A stretch of DNA of 64,000 nt from Acidimicrobiales bacterium (GTDB lineage Bacteria; Actinomycetota; Acidimicrobiia; Acidimicrobiales; SZUA-35). The notes under the pieces were generated by a model. That model did not search any database. It saw only the letters and a program-made list of their open reading frames with translations, and was not told the origin of the DNA. Shown here one piece after another: positions 17,531 through 26,052 of the stretch. Made by a program: the position numbers and the translations under genes. Location: contig JAHDCC010000001.1 of assembly GCA_020630065.1 (NCBI GenBank), forward strand, positions 1-64,000, written 5' to 3'. Position 1 is the stretch's first letter; each line of letters opens with the position of its first letter.

Positions 17531-18288
17531 CGGAAACTTTCGTATCCTTCGGCTTCTAGTTTGTGGGCAAGTTCAGGTCCGCCGGATGCTACTATCTTGC
17601 CGTCAAACAGGACGTGAACTACGTCGGGTTTGAGATGATCCAGAAGACGCTGATAGTGGGTTATGGCCAAGGTGCCAAGTTCGGGTCGCTCGGCACGAAT
17701 AGCTTGAACGCCTTTCGCAACGGTTTGTAACGCATCAACGTCCAACCCCGAGTCGGTTTCGTCGAGGATGGCCATCTCCGGTTCCAGTACCGCCATCTGA
17801 AGAATTTCGTTTCGTTTTTTCTCGCCTCCGGAGAAACCTTCGTTAAGGTAACGCTCCATAAAGGCGGGGTCCATCTCGAGTTTTTCCATCCACTCCATGA
17901 GCGAAAGCCGGAGTTCTAACACGCTCATATCGATTCCCTTGCGGGCGCTGAGAGCTTGACGGAGGAAGTTTAGAACCGAGACGCCAGAAATTTCTTGAGG
18001 GTATTGAAACGCTAGAAACAGACCAGCCTTACCGCGAACATCTATGTCCCAGTCGGTGATGTCGTTTCCTTGGAAGAAAATTTTGCCTCCCGTCACTTCG
18101 TACTCGGGTGAACCGAGGAGGGCACTGGCGAGAGTCGACTTACCAGAACCGTTGGGACCCATCAACGCGTGGACCTCTCCACGGTTGACCGTTAGAGAGA
18201 CACCTTTCAATATTTCGACCGCTGGCTCGGTTTCGGTACCGGCAGTCGAGATATGAAGATCTGAGATTTCGAACAACGGAGTAGTCAT
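17527..18288 (-). CDS. sufC: SufC ATPase, canonical copy 2
   Basis: 253 residues. Walker A GPNGSGKS is at 44-51, the signature SGGEKKRNEILQMAVLEP and Walker B ILDETDSGLDVDAL match the SufC consensus exactly. The insert after Walker A is slightly longer than in the first copy and the N-terminus has a 10-residue insertion (TAGTETEPAV). It heads the reverse SUF arm. With the forward copy at 11996 the locus encodes two complete SufC proteins but only one SufB and one SufD. An AT-rich stretch (TATATAT) precedes the ATG. Confidence 0.94.
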   Translation of the reverse strand: MTTPLFEISDLHISTAGTETEPAVEILKGVSLTVNRGEVHALMGPNGSGKSTLASALLGSPEYEVTGGKIFFQGNDITDWDIDVRGKAGLFLAFQYPQEISGVSVLNFLRQALSARKGIDMSVLELRLSLMEWMEKLEMDPAFMERYLNEGFSGGEKKRNEILQMAVLEPEMAILDETDSGLDVDALQTVAKGVQAIRAERPELGTLAITHYQRLLDHLKPDVVHVLFDGKIVASGGPELAHKLEAEGYESFR

Positions 18289-18361
18289 ATATATACAGCT
18301 TAGGGTGATTGTGTCAATAGGGAAGCGAAGTGTTCACTACGATTTGTGTGACAGTTCAGCT

Positions 18362-18982
18362 TTAGTAGCCGCGTTCGACCCAAGAGTCGAGCGCAGGGCG
18401 TTCAGTACCGACTGTCGTATCGTCCCCATGGCCAGGCAAGACAATAGTGTCAGGCGGGAGTACAAACAACCGTTCATCGATAGATCGGATGGCATCGTCG
18501 AAGCTTGAATGAGCGAAATCGGTGCGACCGGGACCCCCTGGGAACAAACTATCCCCGCTGAAAAGCAGGGGTTTATCCTCAACTTTGAAACTAATGCAGC
18601 CTTTTGTGTGGCCTGGGGTCGCAATGGTGCGGACCTTAAGTCGGCCTACCTCGAGCACAGTATCATCGTCGAGAATATAGTCATAACTGTCCAACATCGA
18701 AGCGTCTTCAGCCCCGATCCCGACTTCATATCCGGCATCTCGGATGGCGGGAACCGCTTGGATATGATCCCAATGGCCATGTGTTTCGAGGACGGTACGA
18801 ACGTTCAGGCTTTGACAAAGCTCGAGTAGTGTCTCATGTTCATCCGCAGCGTCGATTAGGGCGGACTCTCCGGTATGGCGACAGCGGAGAAAAAACACAT
18901 TGTTATCTAACGTTCCGACCACCAGTTTATACAGGTCAATATCGCTGTCTGACCAGTGTAAGGAGGCTGAGCGAAGGTCCAT
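18362..18982 (-). CDS. MBL-fold hydrolase (glyoxalase II-like)
   Basis: 206 residues. THGHWDH (ligand block), TPGHTKGCISF, LFSGDSLFPGGPGRTDF and LPGHGDDT give all metal-binding blocks of the glyoxalase II/persulfide dioxygenase-like MBL group. The GGPGRTD segment is common in thioester hydrolases and persulfide dioxygenases. At about 206 residues it lacks the C-terminal helical domain of classical GloB. Position next to the SUF genes makes a sulfur or thioester substrate possible, but this is inference. TAGGCT ends 7 nt before the ATG. Confidence 0.87.
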   Translation of the reverse strand: MDLRSASLHWSDSDIDLYKLVVGTLDNNVFFLRCRHTGESALIDAADEHETLLELCQSLNVRTVLETHGHWDHIQAVPAIRDAGYEVGIGAEDASMLDSYDYILDDDTVLEVGRLKVRTIATPGHTKGCISFKVEDKPLLFSGDSLFPGGPGRTDFAHSSFDDAIRSIDERLFVLPPDTIVLPGHGDDTTVGTERPALDSWVERGY

Positions 18983-19123
18983 AGTCCCTAGCCTAGGCCA
19001 TTTGGATCTGTACGAAGAACCAGACGGGCAAGCCTGCTCGGCGTTTGGTCAGACGGTCGTATGTACCCTTGGTGTATCGGCGTCTGTAATGGTTTGGTTG
19101 GACGCTTTCAGCGGAGGCGTTTG

Positions 19124-19360
19124 GTGTACTCAGAGAATAGGAAGCGTCCCATTTGGGCGACGGTCTCAGCTCTAGCAATAGTCGTTGTGATTGGTCTAGG
19201 CGCATGGTGGACTGCGGTTGCCGCATACGAGGGCAATGTTGGAGCTATGTTCCTACGGTTTGCAATATCGGTTATTGGTGGCCTGTACTACGTCGTGATG
19301 CATCGCCTCGCTACCGGCCGCAAACTAGGCCTTCGAAGCAGCACCGTTGACCTTTGGTGA
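19124..19360 (+). CDS. Small two-helix membrane protein
   Basis: About 78 residues. GGAGG lies 6 nt before a GTG at 19124, which fixes the start in preference to the upstream in-frame ATG at 19061. Two hydrophobic helices are visible: ATVSALAIVVVIGLGAWW and the FAISVIGGLYYVVM region. The C-terminus is basic. No family recognised. It precedes folE by about 40 nt and may be cotranscribed with it. Confidence 0.6.
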   Translation: MYSENRKRPIWATVSALAIVVVIGLGAWWTAVAAYEGNVGAMFLRFAISVIGGLYYVVMHRLATGRKLGLRSSTVDLW

Positions 19361-19400
19361 CATACGGTTCTCATTACTCGTAAAGATCGCTCTAGACTAA

Positions 19401-20012
19401 ATGCCGATGGACCACACCAAAAGATCAGAAAATGCTCGCACGGTCGAGGTTGACGAGGCTCGAATCGAAGCAGCGGTTCGAGAAATCCTTTTTGCGATAG
19501 GGGAAGATCCGAACCGTAACGGGCTACTAGATACACCAGCTCGTGTTGCCCGCTCGTATAGAGAGATACTCGGCGGTTACGGGGAAGAACCAGGCGTTCA
19601 TCTGCGGCGACAGTTCGAAGTTGATCACGAAGAAATGGTTATGGTTCGCGATATTCCGTTCAGTTCCCTATGTGAGCATCACATGTTGCCGTTCATCGGG
19701 AGTGCGCACGTGGCCTATATCCCCGGTCCTGATGGCAAAGTATGTGGCTTGTCGAAGCTGGCGAGGGTAGTGGACGGTTTCGCCAAAAGGCTTCAAGTTC
19801 AGGAACGGTTGACTGCCCAGATAGCCGACGCAATGGTAGCGGAGCTCAACCCGGCGGGTGTTCTGGTAGTTATCGAAGCCGAACATCTTTGTATGTCGAT
19901 GCGGGGAGTTCAGAAGTCGGGGGCCATGACAACAACTTCTGGAGTTCGAGGACTACTTAAAACCAACGCTACCACCAGGTCAGAAGCGCTGGGGTTGTTG
20001 CGCTCACGATAG
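19401..20012 (+). CDS. folE: GTP cyclohydrolase I
   Basis: 203 residues, the usual FolE length. It converts GTP to dihydroneopterin triphosphate, the first step of folate and pterin synthesis. Zinc ligands are Cys91 and His94 in [10 protein letters not shown] and Cys164 in HLCMSMRGV, and [15 protein letters not shown] is the strongly conserved helix. ATG at 19401 is in the track of translation, but TAGACT at 19393 ends only 2 nt before it. ATG at 19407, 8 nt after TAGACT, may be the true leaderless start. Confidence 0.96.
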   Translation: MPMDHTKRSENARTVEVDEARIEAAVREILFAIGEDPNRNGLLDTPARVARSYREILGGYGEEPGVHLRRQFEVDHEEMVMVRDIPFSSLCEHHMLPFIGSAHVAYIPGPDGKVCGLSKLARVVDGFAKRLQVQERLTAQIADAMVAELNPAGVLVVIEAEHLCMSMRGVQKSGAMTTTSGVRGLLKTNATTRSEALGLLRSR

Positions 20013-20015
20013 ATG

Positions 20016-20648
20016 TCAGATGGCTAGCGGATACTGCCCTTTGGCGAACCTATCGGCCATAACTAACAGAACATTCCAGTAGCCGTCAACGGGGGAGACC
20101 AGTTGTTGATGTTCGATCGTGACGGCGTTGGTCGATTGTTCTGGACTCCACTCGATCGCTTCTGCCACATGTTCGGGGTCGTTCAGTACTTGCAGCAAGT
20201 CGTCGATCTTGATTTCTACCAGCGATTGAACCTCGGTTGGGTCAGGTGCGAAATCGGTGAGCGGACGGTCGTCGCTCAGGAAAAAAAGATGGATGCGTTC
20301 ACGGTTTTTGCCTTCTCCCGAATCGTCTGCGAGTAGCCGGGTTCCGATGTGTGTCAGCGCATCCGGCTGCACGGTGATCCCGAGTTCTTCTCGAAGTTCG
20401 CGTGCGCCATCGAGTGGAGTTTCACCCGACAAGAGGTGCCCGGTTGCTGAAAGGTCGAGCCGGTTAGGGAACGAACGTGCTTCGGCACAACGCCGCTGTA
20501 ATACCACCGATGTTGGTTCGGATGAGCGAACGATAAGGCAATGAAACACCTGATGCCAAAGGCCGTCGGTGTGGATCGACGAGCGGCTCTTTGGCGCAAC
20601 GAACGTTCCGGTTGCCGTTATTTCGTCGATGAATTCGTCAGCACCCAT
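20016..20648 (-). CDS. NUDIX hydrolase (IPP isomerase-like branch)
   Basis: 210 residues. The Nudix box region is GHLLSGETPLDGARELREELGI, given here in two parts as GHLLSGETPLDGA and RELREELGI. It is one residue shorter than the classic G-x5-E-x7-REUxEExGU spacing, as in the Nudix subgroup related to isopentenyl-diphosphate isomerase. Following LFFLSDDRPL and EVQSLVEIKIDDLL also suit that subgroup. Substrate not known. Ends 3 nt from folE, convergent with it. Confidence 0.82.
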   Translation of the reverse strand: MGADEFIDEITATGTFVAPKSRSSIHTDGLWHQVFHCLIVRSSEPTSVVLQRRCAEARSFPNRLDLSATGHLLSGETPLDGARELREELGITVQPDALTHIGTRLLADDSGEGKNRERIHLFFLSDDRPLTDFAPDPTEVQSLVEIKIDDLLQVLNDPEHVAEAIEWSPEQSTNAVTIEHQQLVSPVDGYWNVLLVMADRFAKGQYPLAI

Positions 20649-20715
20649 ATGCGTAGTTCTATCAACAGATCTTCAAATAGTTAACATCGGCCAAAAAATA
20701 ACCGATCGGGTAGCT

Positions 20716-20826
20716 ATGGGAGAACCTCCAGCTCGTGAACCTGCGTATTGGCCGATAGCTTGTCTAGCGTTTGGATCGGTCCTTATGTCTTCGGCCAGCT
20801 TCTATATTCTTGTCACGACGGTGTAG
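20716..20826 (+). CDS. Possible 36-residue single-helix membrane peptide
   Basis: ATG at 20716 opens a 36-codon frame encoding a short Pro-rich start (MGEPPAREPAYWP) and one hydrophobic helix (IACLAFGSVLMSSASFYILV). It lies between the NUDIX gene and the next membrane-anchored gene on the same strand. There is no clear ribosome site. The clean composition suggests a real small protein, but it is short enough to be chance. Confidence 0.35.
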   Translation: MGEPPAREPAYWPIACLAFGSVLMSSASFYILVTTV

Positions 20827-20859
20827 CGCCGAACGTATCTTTGACCTAGCGTTATCAGA

Positions 20860-21378
20860 GTGGTATATCTCATTGTTATTCTCACTGCGTTGGCGGTCAT
20901 TGGCGCTGGCCTCGTAGCGGTCGGCGAGGGAGTTGGCAAGACTCGAAAAATGCCGAAACAGATTATTCTCAATGTTGAAGAAGCAATAGAGTTTTGTGCC
21001 GAGTCGTTGCCCATCGATGTGTCCTCTGTCGTTTCTTACGATGAGCTGAGAAGGGTGATGCGTCTTCACCTCGAATGGTTGCAGGCATACCATTGGGCAC
21101 CCGATAGCGATGACGACGGTCCCATTGTTTTTGAGGAGTTCGATTCGTTGGACTACGTGATGGAACGCGCTGACATCATTGGCCTCGAAATCGAACGAGA
21201 ACATGCTCAAAAGGTGATAAGTGTCCATACCAGCTACTTGCAGGTAATGGGAGCGATCCACCTAGACGATCCAGCATTGGTCGAGGCCGACCTGGCCGAA
21301 GTCCCGCTTCTTTCCATTGACGACACACCGTTGCTCACAAATGACGCCGACGACGAAACTCCTGGGGTAGACGACTAG
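20860..21378 (+). CDS. Membrane-anchored acidic protein, function unknown
   Basis: 172 residues from a GTG; TAGCGT lies 7 nt upstream. One N-terminal helix (about 2-23, IVILTALAVIGAGLVAVGEG) anchors a soluble region of about 145 residues, mainly helical and acidic, with LRRVMRLHLEWLQAYHW and a very acidic C-terminal tail. I recognise no domain. An export signal seems unlikely because no cleavage site is evident. The soluble part probably faces the cytoplasm. Confidence 0.65.
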   Translation: MVYLIVILTALAVIGAGLVAVGEGVGKTRKMPKQIILNVEEAIEFCAESLPIDVSSVVSYDELRRVMRLHLEWLQAYHWAPDSDDDGPIVFEEFDSLDYVMERADIIGLEIEREHAQKVISVHTSYLQVMGAIHLDDPALVEADLAEVPLLSIDDTPLLTNDADDETPGVDD

Positions 21379-21454
21379 AGCCGTCGCCGTTCTAATTGCA
21401 CATTGGCGTACAGTCGAAGCTTTGACTCACTAGTATTGGCTGATACCCGCCGAG

Positions 21455-22261
21455 GTGATGCAAAGGATAACGGTGATGGAACAAACCGAACAAACGCTAC
21501 ACATCGCGTCAACTGACAATGTTTCACTCGAAGTGAATTTGTCCCGTCCTGGAAATTCGATGCGGGTCGACGTCCCCGGCCTCTTGCTTGTGCACGGGTT
21601 TCCGTCATCGCTTGTCGGAGCCGAAAAAACCGGATCCGACTTCCCTCAGCTTGCAGGGCGTATCGCCGAAGAAATGGGTTGGCTCGCCGCGGCCATAAAG
21701 CTTCGAGGATGTGGCACTTCAAGCGGCAATTTTAGTATTCAAGGCTGGGTAGATGACGCCCGGGCTGGTTTGGAGTTCCTACGTTACGAAGGACAGCCTG
21801 ACCGTCTTTGGATTTGCGGGTTTGGTACCGGCGGGGCAGTGGCGTTAGCCGCCGCCGCCAACGATCCGACAGTAGCCGGTATCGCCACGGTGGGAGCGCC
21901 AGCAGATTTCAACGATTGGGCTCGCCGTCCCGAACAGCTAAGTGAGCACGCCCGATCGTTAGGCGTCATCAAAAGCGCCGCGTTTCCGCCCGACTTTGCC
22001 AGTTGGTCCGAGGAACTCACTTCGATTAGTGCAATCGGGTCGGCTGAATCTATGGCGGACAAACCGCTTCTTGTCCTCCATGGTTCGCACGATGAAGTTG
22101 TGCCGCTGTTTGATGCCCGTGCATTGGCAGATAGTCACGGCGAAGCTGAACTACACATCATTTCAGGTGGCGGTCATCAGCTGCGGAACGACCCGAGAGC
22201 TATAGCGGTTCTGCTCGGATGGCTTGACCGGCAGCGCACGGCGTCTGCTCGAAGTATCTGA
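21455..22261 (+). CDS. Alpha/beta-hydrolase-fold protein with altered nucleophile
   Basis: 268 residues (shorter starts at the next ATG are possible). Strand and oxyanion segment LLLVHGFPSS, helix region RGCGTSSG, and the acid and base positions Asp213 (HGSHDEVVP) and His241 (SGGGHQLR) are well conserved. The nucleophile elbow reads CGFGTGGA, so Gly124 stands where Ser is expected. The protein may be catalytically dead, use another residue, or bind a ligand. The nearest branch is the serine aminopeptidase/BAAT-like hydrolases. It ends at the hairpin shared with aceE. Confidence 0.8.
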   Translation: MMQRITVMEQTEQTLHIASTDNVSLEVNLSRPGNSMRVDVPGLLLVHGFPSSLVGAEKTGSDFPQLAGRIAEEMGWLAAAIKLRGCGTSSGNFSIQGWVDDARAGLEFLRYEGQPDRLWICGFGTGGAVALAAAANDPTVAGIATVGAPADFNDWARRPEQLSEHARSLGVIKSAAFPPDFASWSEELTSISAIGSAESMADKPLLVLHGSHDEVVPLFDARALADSHGEAELHIISGGGHQLRNDPRAIAVLLGWLDRQRTASARSI

Positions 22262-22287
22262 CAAAGCAGGCTTTACACAAAACTAAT

Positions 22288-22322
22288 CAGGCGCCCCCGT
22301 TCAGCTAGAAGGGGAGCGCCTG
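22288..22322. terminator. Hairpin terminator between hydrolase and aceE
   Basis: CAGGCGC pairs with GCGCCTG, followed after one mismatch by CCC/GGG, around a loop of about 12 nt. On the reverse strand it is followed by a T-rich run (TTAGTTTTG), which suits termination of aceE. It sits between two convergent genes and may serve both. Confidence 0.7.
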
Positions 22323-22348
22323 GTCACAACGTTGTTGTCGTACCTAAC

Positions 22349-25039
22349 TTACCTGGTCCAGGGCGCAGCCTTTGTTTGATCGACACCATAGAGGGCAAGA
22401 GCTTCGTCTAGCTTTGCAGCGTCGACCTTTCCTTGCTTGACCAGTTCAGACAACACAGTAATAACAACATTTTCCATATCGGTTTCGAAGAATGAACGGA
22501 GAGCGTCGATGGTGTCCGAACGCCCGTATCCGTCGGTTCCGAGCACCGCGAACGATTGTGGAACAAATGCGCTGATCATTTCTGGAACAGCTCGTACGTA
22601 GTCGCTGACGGCTACGACAGACTGGGGTGCGTCGCTAAGGAGCGAGGTGACCAGCGGAACCTTCTGTTCGGCCGTTGGATTGTACTTATTCCAACGTTCT
22701 GCTTCGAGAGCGTTTTCTCGAAGCCGCTTGTAGGAAGTGACACTCCACAGCTCGGTTCCGACGTTCCAACGCTCCGCCAACTCAGCTTGCGCTTCACGGG
22801 CTGCCCGTTGACCACTGCCGGAGAACAAGATAGCGGCTTCGGATGTCTTATCTTCAAGAGGTTCCGCCCACTTGTACATGCCATCGAGGATTCCCTGATG
22901 AGATCCTTCTGGCTGAGGAGGCTGGACGTAGTTTTCGTTGTAGACGGTGATGTAGTAGAAGATGTCTTCGTCGTTGCCGTACATGCGTTGAATGCCATCT
23001 TGGATGATCGTTGCAAGTTCATACGCAAACGCTGGGTCATAGGCCTGGCACGCTGGGATGGTCGAAGCGTGGAGAAGGCTCGTTCCATCTTGGTGCTGTA
23101 GACCTTCGCCCTGAAGGGTGGTCCGTCCAGCGGTAGCGCCCATGAGGAAACCACGACAACGTGAATCGGCGGCAGACCAGATCTGGTCGCCCACCCGCTG
23201 GAATCCAAACATCGAGTAGAACGTGTAGAACGGCACCATTGGAACGCCTCGATGGGCGTAGCTAGTGGCTGCTGCGGTCCAGCTGGCGAGAGAGCCCGCT
23301 TCGGTAATACCTTCTTCCAGGATCTGCCCGTCGAGGTCTTCGGAGTAACTGAGAAGAAGCTCATGGTCAACCGGCTTATATTTCTGGCCGAACGGAGCGT
23401 AGATCTCGAACTCACGGAACATCGAGTCCATACCGAAAGTCCGAGCTTCGTCAGGGACAATAGGGACTACTCGTTCGCCAAAACCTTCTTCTCGGAGCAT
23501 TTCGCGCAACATAGCGGTGAAGGCCATGGTGGTAGAAACTTCTCGCTTGCCAGAACCTTCTACGAATGTCTTAAACGGCGCATCTGTAGGCAGCTGAAGC
23601 GATCGTCGAGTCACGGTTTTGCGTTCGGGGAGTGGCCCGTCAAGCGCTTTGCGGCGATCCATCATATAACGATGCTCATCTGAGCCTGGATCAGGTCGGA
23701 AGTACGGGGGAATGCCGTCTTCGAGTGCTTCCGCTGGAATCTCGTCATGAAGGAACAAGCGGTCCCGGAGCTCAAGTAACTGAGCCTTAGTCATTTTCTT
23801 GATTTGGTGGGTCGAGTTACGAGACTCGAAACCCTTACCAAGAGTCCAACCCTTGACGGTCTTTGCCAAGATAACGGTTGGCTGACCTTTGTGTTCGACA
23901 GCGGCCTTGTATGCAGCAAACACTTTCTGGTAGTCGTGGCCACCGCGTGGAAGGTGCTCTAGGTCTTCGTCGGAGAGGTCGGCAACAAGTTTACGAAGCC
24001 GTGGGTCCGGCCCGAAAAAGCTCTCTCGAATGTAAGCTCCGCTTTCGACCGCCAGTCGTTGGAATTCGCCGTCAACGGTTGTGTTTAGTTTGTTGAGAAG
24101 TACGCCGTCGACATCTTTAGCTAGAAGTTCGTCCCACTTGCTTCCCCAAACGACTTTGATGACGTTCCAGCCCGCACCACGGAACACGGCTTCGAACTCT
24201 TGGATGACCTTTCCGTTGCCGCGCACCGGACCATCGAGACGTTGCAGGTTGCAGTTGATTACCCACGTCAGGTTATCTAGACCCTGTTGAGCAGCGAGTG
24301 CAAGGGATGCGAAGGTTTCTGGCTCGTCGCACTCACCGTCGCCGAGGAACGCCCAGACGCGGCTCTTGGACGTATCGTCTAGCTTCCGGTTATGGATGTA
24401 TCGGTTGAACCGGGCCTGGTAGATCGAGTTGATAGGGCCAAGTCCCATCGACACGGTCGGGTATTCCCAGAACTCGGGCATAAGTCGAGGGTGCGGGTAG
24501 CTCGACAGCCCGTTCCCGTCGACCTCGGTGCGGAAGTTATCGAGTTGTTCTTCGTCTAGTCGACCTTCGAGGAAGGCTCTGGCATAGATTCCTGGTACAG
24601 CGTGTCCTTGGAAATAGACCGCATCGCCAGGCATGCCATCGTCTTTACCTCGGAAGAAGTGGTTAAACCCAACTTCGTAGAGGGCGGCAGAAGAAGCGAA
24701 CGTTGACAAGTGTCCACCGATGCCGTCCGCTGCTTTATTGGCTCGAACGACCATTGCGGCAGCGTTCCAGCGAATAAAGGCTCGAATCCGACGTTCGGTG
24801 TGTTCATCACCGGGGAAAAACGGTTGTTGCTTAGTTGGAATTGTGTTGACGTAGTCGGTCGATACAACTTCAGGGTTACCGAGCTGAAGTTCTCGAGCAT
24901 GTTGGACTAGTCGATCGAGAAGGTACCGGGCCCGTGTTTTGCCGCCCGCTGACGTCACAGCGTCGAGAGACTCTAACCATTCGTTAGTTTCTTGTGGATC
25001 GATATCTGGAAGCTGGCTAAGAAACCCATCTGTACTCAT
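22349..25039 (-). CDS. aceE: Pyruvate dehydrogenase E1, homodimeric type
   Basis: About 896 residues, the length of homodimeric AceE. It decarboxylates pyruvate with thiamine diphosphate and acetylates lipoyl-E2. VWAFLGDGECDEPE with the later INCNLQRLDGPVRGNGK is the ThDP/Mg site, and HGLPTVIL-like and YTFYSMFGFQR segments match AceE. The start is placed at ATG 25039 (MSTDGFLSQLPD); 26 further upstream codons are in frame but lie in an AT-rich promoter-like stretch and read atypically. The E2 and lpd partners are encoded at 28.5-31.4 kb rather than next to it, as in mycobacteria. Confidence 0.95.
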   Translation of the reverse strand: MSTDGFLSQLPDIDPQETNEWLESLDAVTSAGGKTRARYLLDRLVQHARELQLGNPEVVSTDYVNTIPTKQQPFFPGDEHTERRIRAFIRWNAAAMVVRANKAADGIGGHLSTFASSAALYEVGFNHFFRGKDDGMPGDAVYFQGHAVPGIYARAFLEGRLDEEQLDNFRTEVDGNGLSSYPHPRLMPEFWEYPTVSMGLGPINSIYQARFNRYIHNRKLDDTSKSRVWAFLGDGECDEPETFASLALAAQQGLDNLTWVINCNLQRLDGPVRGNGKVIQEFEAVFRGAGWNVIKVVWGSKWDELLAKDVDGVLLNKLNTTVDGEFQRLAVESGAYIRESFFGPDPRLRKLVADLSDEDLEHLPRGGHDYQKVFAAYKAAVEHKGQPTVILAKTVKGWTLGKGFESRNSTHQIKKMTKAQLLELRDRLFLHDEIPAEALEDGIPPYFRPDPGSDEHRYMMDRRKALDGPLPERKTVTRRSLQLPTDAPFKTFVEGSGKREVSTTMAFTAMLREMLREEGFGERVVPIVPDEARTFGMDSMFREFEIYAPFGQKYKPVDHELLLSYSEDLDGQILEEGITEAGSLASWTAAATSYAHRGVPMVPFYTFYSMFGFQRVGDQIWSAADSRCRGFLMGATAGRTTLQGEGLQHQDGTSLLHASTIPACQAYDPAFAYELATIIQDGIQRMYGNDEDIFYYITVYNENYVQPPQPEGSHQGILDGMYKWAEPLEDKTSEAAILFSGSGQRAAREAQAELAERWNVGTELWSVTSYKRLRENALEAERWNKYNPTAEQKVPLVTSLLSDAPQSVVAVSDYVRAVPEMISAFVPQSFAVLGTDGYGRSDTIDALRSFFETDMENVVITVLSELVKQGKVDAAKLDEALALYGVDQTKAAPWTR

Positions 25040-25167
25040 GTTCACATTGTGCATCGAATTTGACCAAAAAGGACAGCTATTCGGGTATGACTCCTGGCTT
25101 GTTTTAAATTTTTTCACTACCTGATGTTTACAACAGGCCGATAGGGGTCATCTGAGGAGATACGCCG

Positions 25168-25173
25168 TAGATT
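25168..25173 (+). promoter_or_regulatory. -10 element TAGATT before the RNase HI gene
   Basis: TAGATT ends 6 nt before a GTG at 25180. This favours GTG 25180 over ATG 25174 as a leaderless start. The GAGGAG at about 25154 is too far (over 14 nt) from either to act as a ribosome site. Confidence 0.4.
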
Positions 25174-26052
25174 ATGTGGGTGCGTATTTACACCGATGGA
25201 GCTTGTTCTGGAAACCCTGGACCTGGAGGTTGGGCTTGGGCCACCGTTGACGGCAAGACCGGGGCAGGCCACGCCGCCGACACCACCAATCAGCGGATGG
25301 AGTTAATGGCAGTGCTGGAGGCGGTTACCACCATTGACGGCCCAATCGATATTTACTCGGATTCGACCTATGTCGTGAAGTGTTTTAACGACAAGTGGTA
25401 CAAGGGCTGGTTGGATCGAGGTTGGAAAAATTCGCAAAAAAAGCCGGTCGCCAACCGGGATATCTGGGAACCCCTAATCGAGGAGTATCTCCGCGATCCG
25501 GAACGTCTCCGCTTTTTTTGGGTCAAAGGTCACTCCGGCGACGAAATGAACGATTTGGTGGATGCGCTAGCGGTGGCCGAGGTCGAAAAACTCAAAGCAT
25601 CAGCTTCAAACAAACCAGCGTACGACGACATCGACGTGCCCTGGCCGTTGGAACGCGCTGTCAGCGTGATCGGGGAGCGGGTCAAGGATCAAACCGCAGC
25701 GAACAGCTCGATCGATCAGCTCAACAATGACTCTATTGTCGTTAGTGGTTTGCGTCGAGGTCTAGAACTTGAACTGGCTGAACGAACAATCGAAACAGGT
25801 CGCCAACTCGCCGTAGTTTTGCCGTTCGGCAACCCGGTAACGCACTGGAGCGCTACTGATCAAGCACGATTCGATCGGGCGCTGAAAGGAGCAGACTGGG
25901 TAGTCGAATTACCGGGCAACAAAGCAGATCTTGTTTCGGCGCTACGTGATCGCAACGAATGGATCAGACGTTGCGCTCTCGCAGTAATTACGAACGACCG
26001 AGATGTAGCATCCACGTTTGACAATGCTGGAGTCTCAGCAATCCAAGTGTGA
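25174..26052 (+). CDS. RNase HI fused to a SLOG (YpsA/DUF1273-like) domain
   Basis: 292 residues. Residues 1-140 are RNase HI, which cuts RNA in RNA-DNA hybrids: YTDGACSGNPGPGG (Asp8), Glu43 in QRMELMAVLEA, Asp63 in YSDSTYVV, the KGWLDRGWKNSQKKPVANRDIW basic handle region, and Asp130 in DLVDALA. Residues about 165-292 resemble a Rossmann-like SLOG domain of the YpsA type: a glycine-rich GLRRGLELELAE in place of the sGMA.GvD motif, VVLPFGNP, WSATDQARFDRALKGADWV, RDRNEWIRRCALAVIT. Typical RNase HI is about 150 residues, so this is a two-domain protein. The second-domain assignment is by pattern and needs profile confirmation. The start may be GTG 25180. Confidence 0.85.
   Translation: MWVRIYTDGACSGNPGPGGWAWATVDGKTGAGHAADTTNQRMELMAVLEAVTTIDGPIDIYSDSTYVVKCFNDKWYKGWLDRGWKNSQKKPVANRDIWEPLIEEYLRDPERLRFFWVKGHSGDEMNDLVDALAVAEVEKLKASASNKPAYDDIDVPWPLERAVSVIGERVKDQTAANSSIDQLNNDSIVVSGLRRGLELELAERTIETGRQLAVVLPFGNPVTHWSATDQARFDRALKGADWVVELPGNKADLVSALRDRNEWIRRCALAVITNDRDVASTFDNAGVSAIQV

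Noticed and set aside
20016..20648. Broken Nudix box (one residue short)
   Set aside because: The short spacing fits a known IPP isomerase-like Nudix subgroup and the catalytic glutamates are retained.
24939..25124. N-terminal extension of aceE from 25117
   Set aside because: The 26 extra codons read as atypical sequence from an AT-rich promoter-like stretch, and AceE proteins normally begin near the ATG at 25039.
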